A DNA stretch of 7,114 nt from an uncultured Halomicronema sp. (GTDB taxonomy: Bacteria > Cyanobacteriota > Cyanobacteriia > Phormidesmidales > Phormidesmidaceae), in the NCBI GenBank assembly GCA_937897665.1, contig CALCPB010000585.1, positions 1-7,114 of the forward strand, given 5' to 3'. This document shows positions 5,709-7,114 of this stretch, piece after piece. The notes beneath the pieces were generated by a model. That model was not told where the DNA came from. It did no database searches and saw only the letters and a list, made by a program, of their open reading frames with translations. Made by a program: the position numbers and the translations under genes. Each line of letters begins with the position of its first letter. Position 1 is the first letter of the stretch.

Positions 5709-7114
5709 ATGACAATTGATACAGCGGCGTTGATGGCGACGCTGGGGACATTGGTGATTTTTACTGGGTTTGGTTTGCTGCAGGCCCGACACCGCGAAAT
5801 CACGCTGGAAGATTATATGGTGAGCCGCAATCGCATTGGCACAGGGGCGGCACTGGCCACCATTGTGGCCTCGGCAATGGGCGCGTGGATTTTGTTCAGC
5901 CCACCAGAAATTGGTGCCACCAGCGGCCTGGCGGGCATTGTCGGCTACTGCCTTGGACAGGCCACCCCGTCTGCCATGTTTGCGGTGATGGGGCCGCGCA
6001 TTCGGTTTCTAATGCCGCGCGGTCATTCGCTCAACGAGTATGTGCTGCATCGCTTTGGCAATGCGATGTACTTGCTGACGCTCGGCATCATCGTGTTTTA
6101 CATGTTTGTGTATTTGACGGCGGAGCTGACGGCGATCGCTAAAGCCGTCGAACTGATGGCCGGCGTGCCCCTCTGGCTGACGGCCCTGCTGGTGATCACA
6201 GCGGTCTTCGTTTACACCACCGTTGGCGGGCTAGCCGCGACCATCTTTACCGATACCATTCAGTTTGCGGTGATTGTGCCGCTGCTGCTGCTGAGTTTTG
6301 CCATTGCGATCGCCGCGTTAGGTGGTTGGGGCAGGGCGATCTCCCCGGTGGCCGAAGCCGCCCCGCAATTATTGACCTTGGCCAACGGCCCTGGCATTAA
6401 GTTTGGGGCCACGTTGGTGATTGCCGTGATTGCGGCAGAAATGTTTAACCAGGCCAACTGGCAACGCATCTATGCCTGCAAAAACGATGTCGTGGTGCGG
6501 CGATCGTTCCTCGGCTCGTTTTTGTTCATTTTGCCGATTTTGTTCATCTCCGGGCTGCTCGGCATTTTGGCCATGCACTTTGGCGTTACCGACGATCGCG
6601 CCTTCTTCTCACAGATTCAAGCCTTAGGGCTACCGGGGTGGGGCAGCAGCGCCGTGCTGGTGGTGGTGTTGGCTCTGGTGATGAGCAGCTTAGACACGTT
6701 GCTAAACGGCATTGCCAGCGTGTTTACCATCGACTTGCTGCGGCTCTTTCCCACGATGCGATCCAGCGGCATTTTGCGCGCCGCCCGGGGACTCACGATC
6801 GCCTTGGGTATCCCCGTTGTACTCATTGCTGCCCAGGGCTACAACGTGCTGTACCTGTTTTTGTTAGCGGATCTGGTGTGTGCCGGGGCGCTGTTTCCTG
6901 TGCTGTTTGGCCTCTATTCTCGTCGACTGACGGGGGCGATCGCCTTCTGGAGTTCCCTGATGGGTATTGGAGCCGGCGCCCTCTTTTTTCCCAAACCAGA
7001 CTTTAGCCCGTGGACGGGAGTCCCTTTTGCTGGAGATCTGCTGGTCAGCTTTGCCGTGCCTATTGGGGTATCGGCGCTAATTTGTGGCATCTGGATTCAG
7101 CTCAAAGCGCAGCA
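5709..7114 (+). CDS. Sodium:solute symporter (SSS family), TPP-regulated, 3' truncated by window
   Basis: Inner-membrane secondary transporter, probably Na+-coupled; 468 codons are visible and the frame is open at the window end. About thirteen hydrophobic segments can be drawn (roughly 10-25, 43-62, 70-90, 118-140, 153-171, 184-204, 226-243, 262-289, 306-327, 360-376, 379-394, 407-426, 440-463), as expected for the LeuT-fold SSS family, so little is likely missing. Family signatures are GGLAATIFTDTIQF at 173-186 and MSSLDTLLNGIASVFTIDL at 325-343. S326 and S327 in the latter match the sodium-site positions known from PutP and vSGLT. The ATG at 5709 follows GAGGTG, and an in-frame TAG at 5673-5675 limits extension. 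The gene follows a TPP riboswitch, so the substrate is most likely thiamine or its pyrimidine precursor HMP, as proposed for the SSS-family ThiV; this is inference from regulation, not from the sequence itself. Confidence 0.9.
   Translation, partial: MTIDTAALMATLGTLVIFTGFGLLQARHREITLEDYMVSRNRIGTGAALATIVASAMGAWILFSPPEIGATSGLAGIVGYCLGQATPSAMFAVMGPRIRFLMPRGHSLNEYVLHRFGNAMYLLTLGIIVFYMFVYLTAELTAIAKAVELMAGVPLWLTALLVITAVFVYTTVGGLAATIFTDTIQFAVIVPLLLLSFAIAIAALGGWGRAISPVAEAAPQLLTLANGPGIKFGATLVIAVIAAEMFNQANWQRIYACKNDVVVRRSFLGSFLFILPILFISGLLGILAMHFGVTDDRAFFSQIQALGLPGWGSSAVLVVVLALVMSSLDTLLNGIASVFTIDLLRLFPTMRSSGILRAARGLTIALGIPVVLIAAQGYNVLYLFLLADLVCAGALFPVLFGLYSRRLTGAIAFWSSLMGIGAGALFFPKPDFSPWTGVPFAGDLLVSFAVPIGVSALICGIWIQLKAQ

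Larger units (their letters stand above)
513..6943. repeat. Dispersed HIP1 octamers (GCGATCGC), eight copies
   Basis: Exact GCGATCGC starts at 513, 852, 1396, 2402, 2834, 6132, 6306 and 6936. This palindrome (HIP1) is strongly over-represented in many cyanobacterial genomes; a 7-kb random sequence would hold about 0.1 copy. All copies fall inside the VUT, pdxA, hemH and symporter genes. None falls between 2842 and 6131, which includes the whole WG-repeat gene and the riboswitch leader. Confidence 0.9.

Noticed and set aside
5885..6142. 85-codon plus-strand frame, and others at 6430-7006
   Set aside because: They are out-of-frame readings inside the symporter gene, which has clear family motifs throughout.
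1..7114. CRISPR array, insertion sequence, tRNA, rRNA or defence genes
   Set aside because: No regularly spaced repeats, transposase motifs, terminal inverted repeats or RNA-gene signatures were seen on either strand.

Overview
The window looks like chromosomal DNA from a cyanobacterium. Three signs point there. The octamer GCGATCGC (the cyanobacterial HIP1 repeat) occurs eight times. The ferrochelatase carries the C-terminal chlorophyll-binding-like tail found in cyanobacteria. The PdxA and HemH sequences also read as cyanobacterial. Most genes are moderately GC-rich; genus cannot be fixed from sequence alone, though a Leptolyngbya-like filamentous lineage would fit.

Layout. On the minus strand, pdxA (815-1912, pyridoxal-phosphate synthesis) is followed by a small VUT-family membrane transporter (132-674) with a TTG start; a perfect dyad lies just ahead of its ribosome binding site. 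pdxA is divergent from hemH (2081-3244, ferrochelatase) across a 168-bp intergenic region. Downstream of hemH, on the plus strand, is an AT-richer gene for an exported WG-repeat protein (3328-4854). It ends in a tandem TGA-TAA, and the same frame then stays open to 5319 and continues the WG repeats, so one ancestral gene seems to have been split by in-frame stops. After it come an extended -10 promoter, a complete TPP riboswitch (about 5398-5480), an unusually long leader of about 228 nt, and a sodium:solute symporter gene (5709 to the window end, truncated).

Functional reading. The genes are not one operon. Three are cofactor-related: pdxA (vitamin B6), hemH (heme), and the TPP-controlled symporter, which by its regulation is most likely a thiamine or thiamine-precursor importer of the ThiV kind. 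The VUT protein may import a queuosine precursor or another small molecule. The points most worth checking are the split WG-repeat gene and the riboswitch-symporter unit with its long leader, which could encode two overlapping tiny ORFs. I did not find a defence system, CRISPR array, insertion sequence, tRNA or rRNA.
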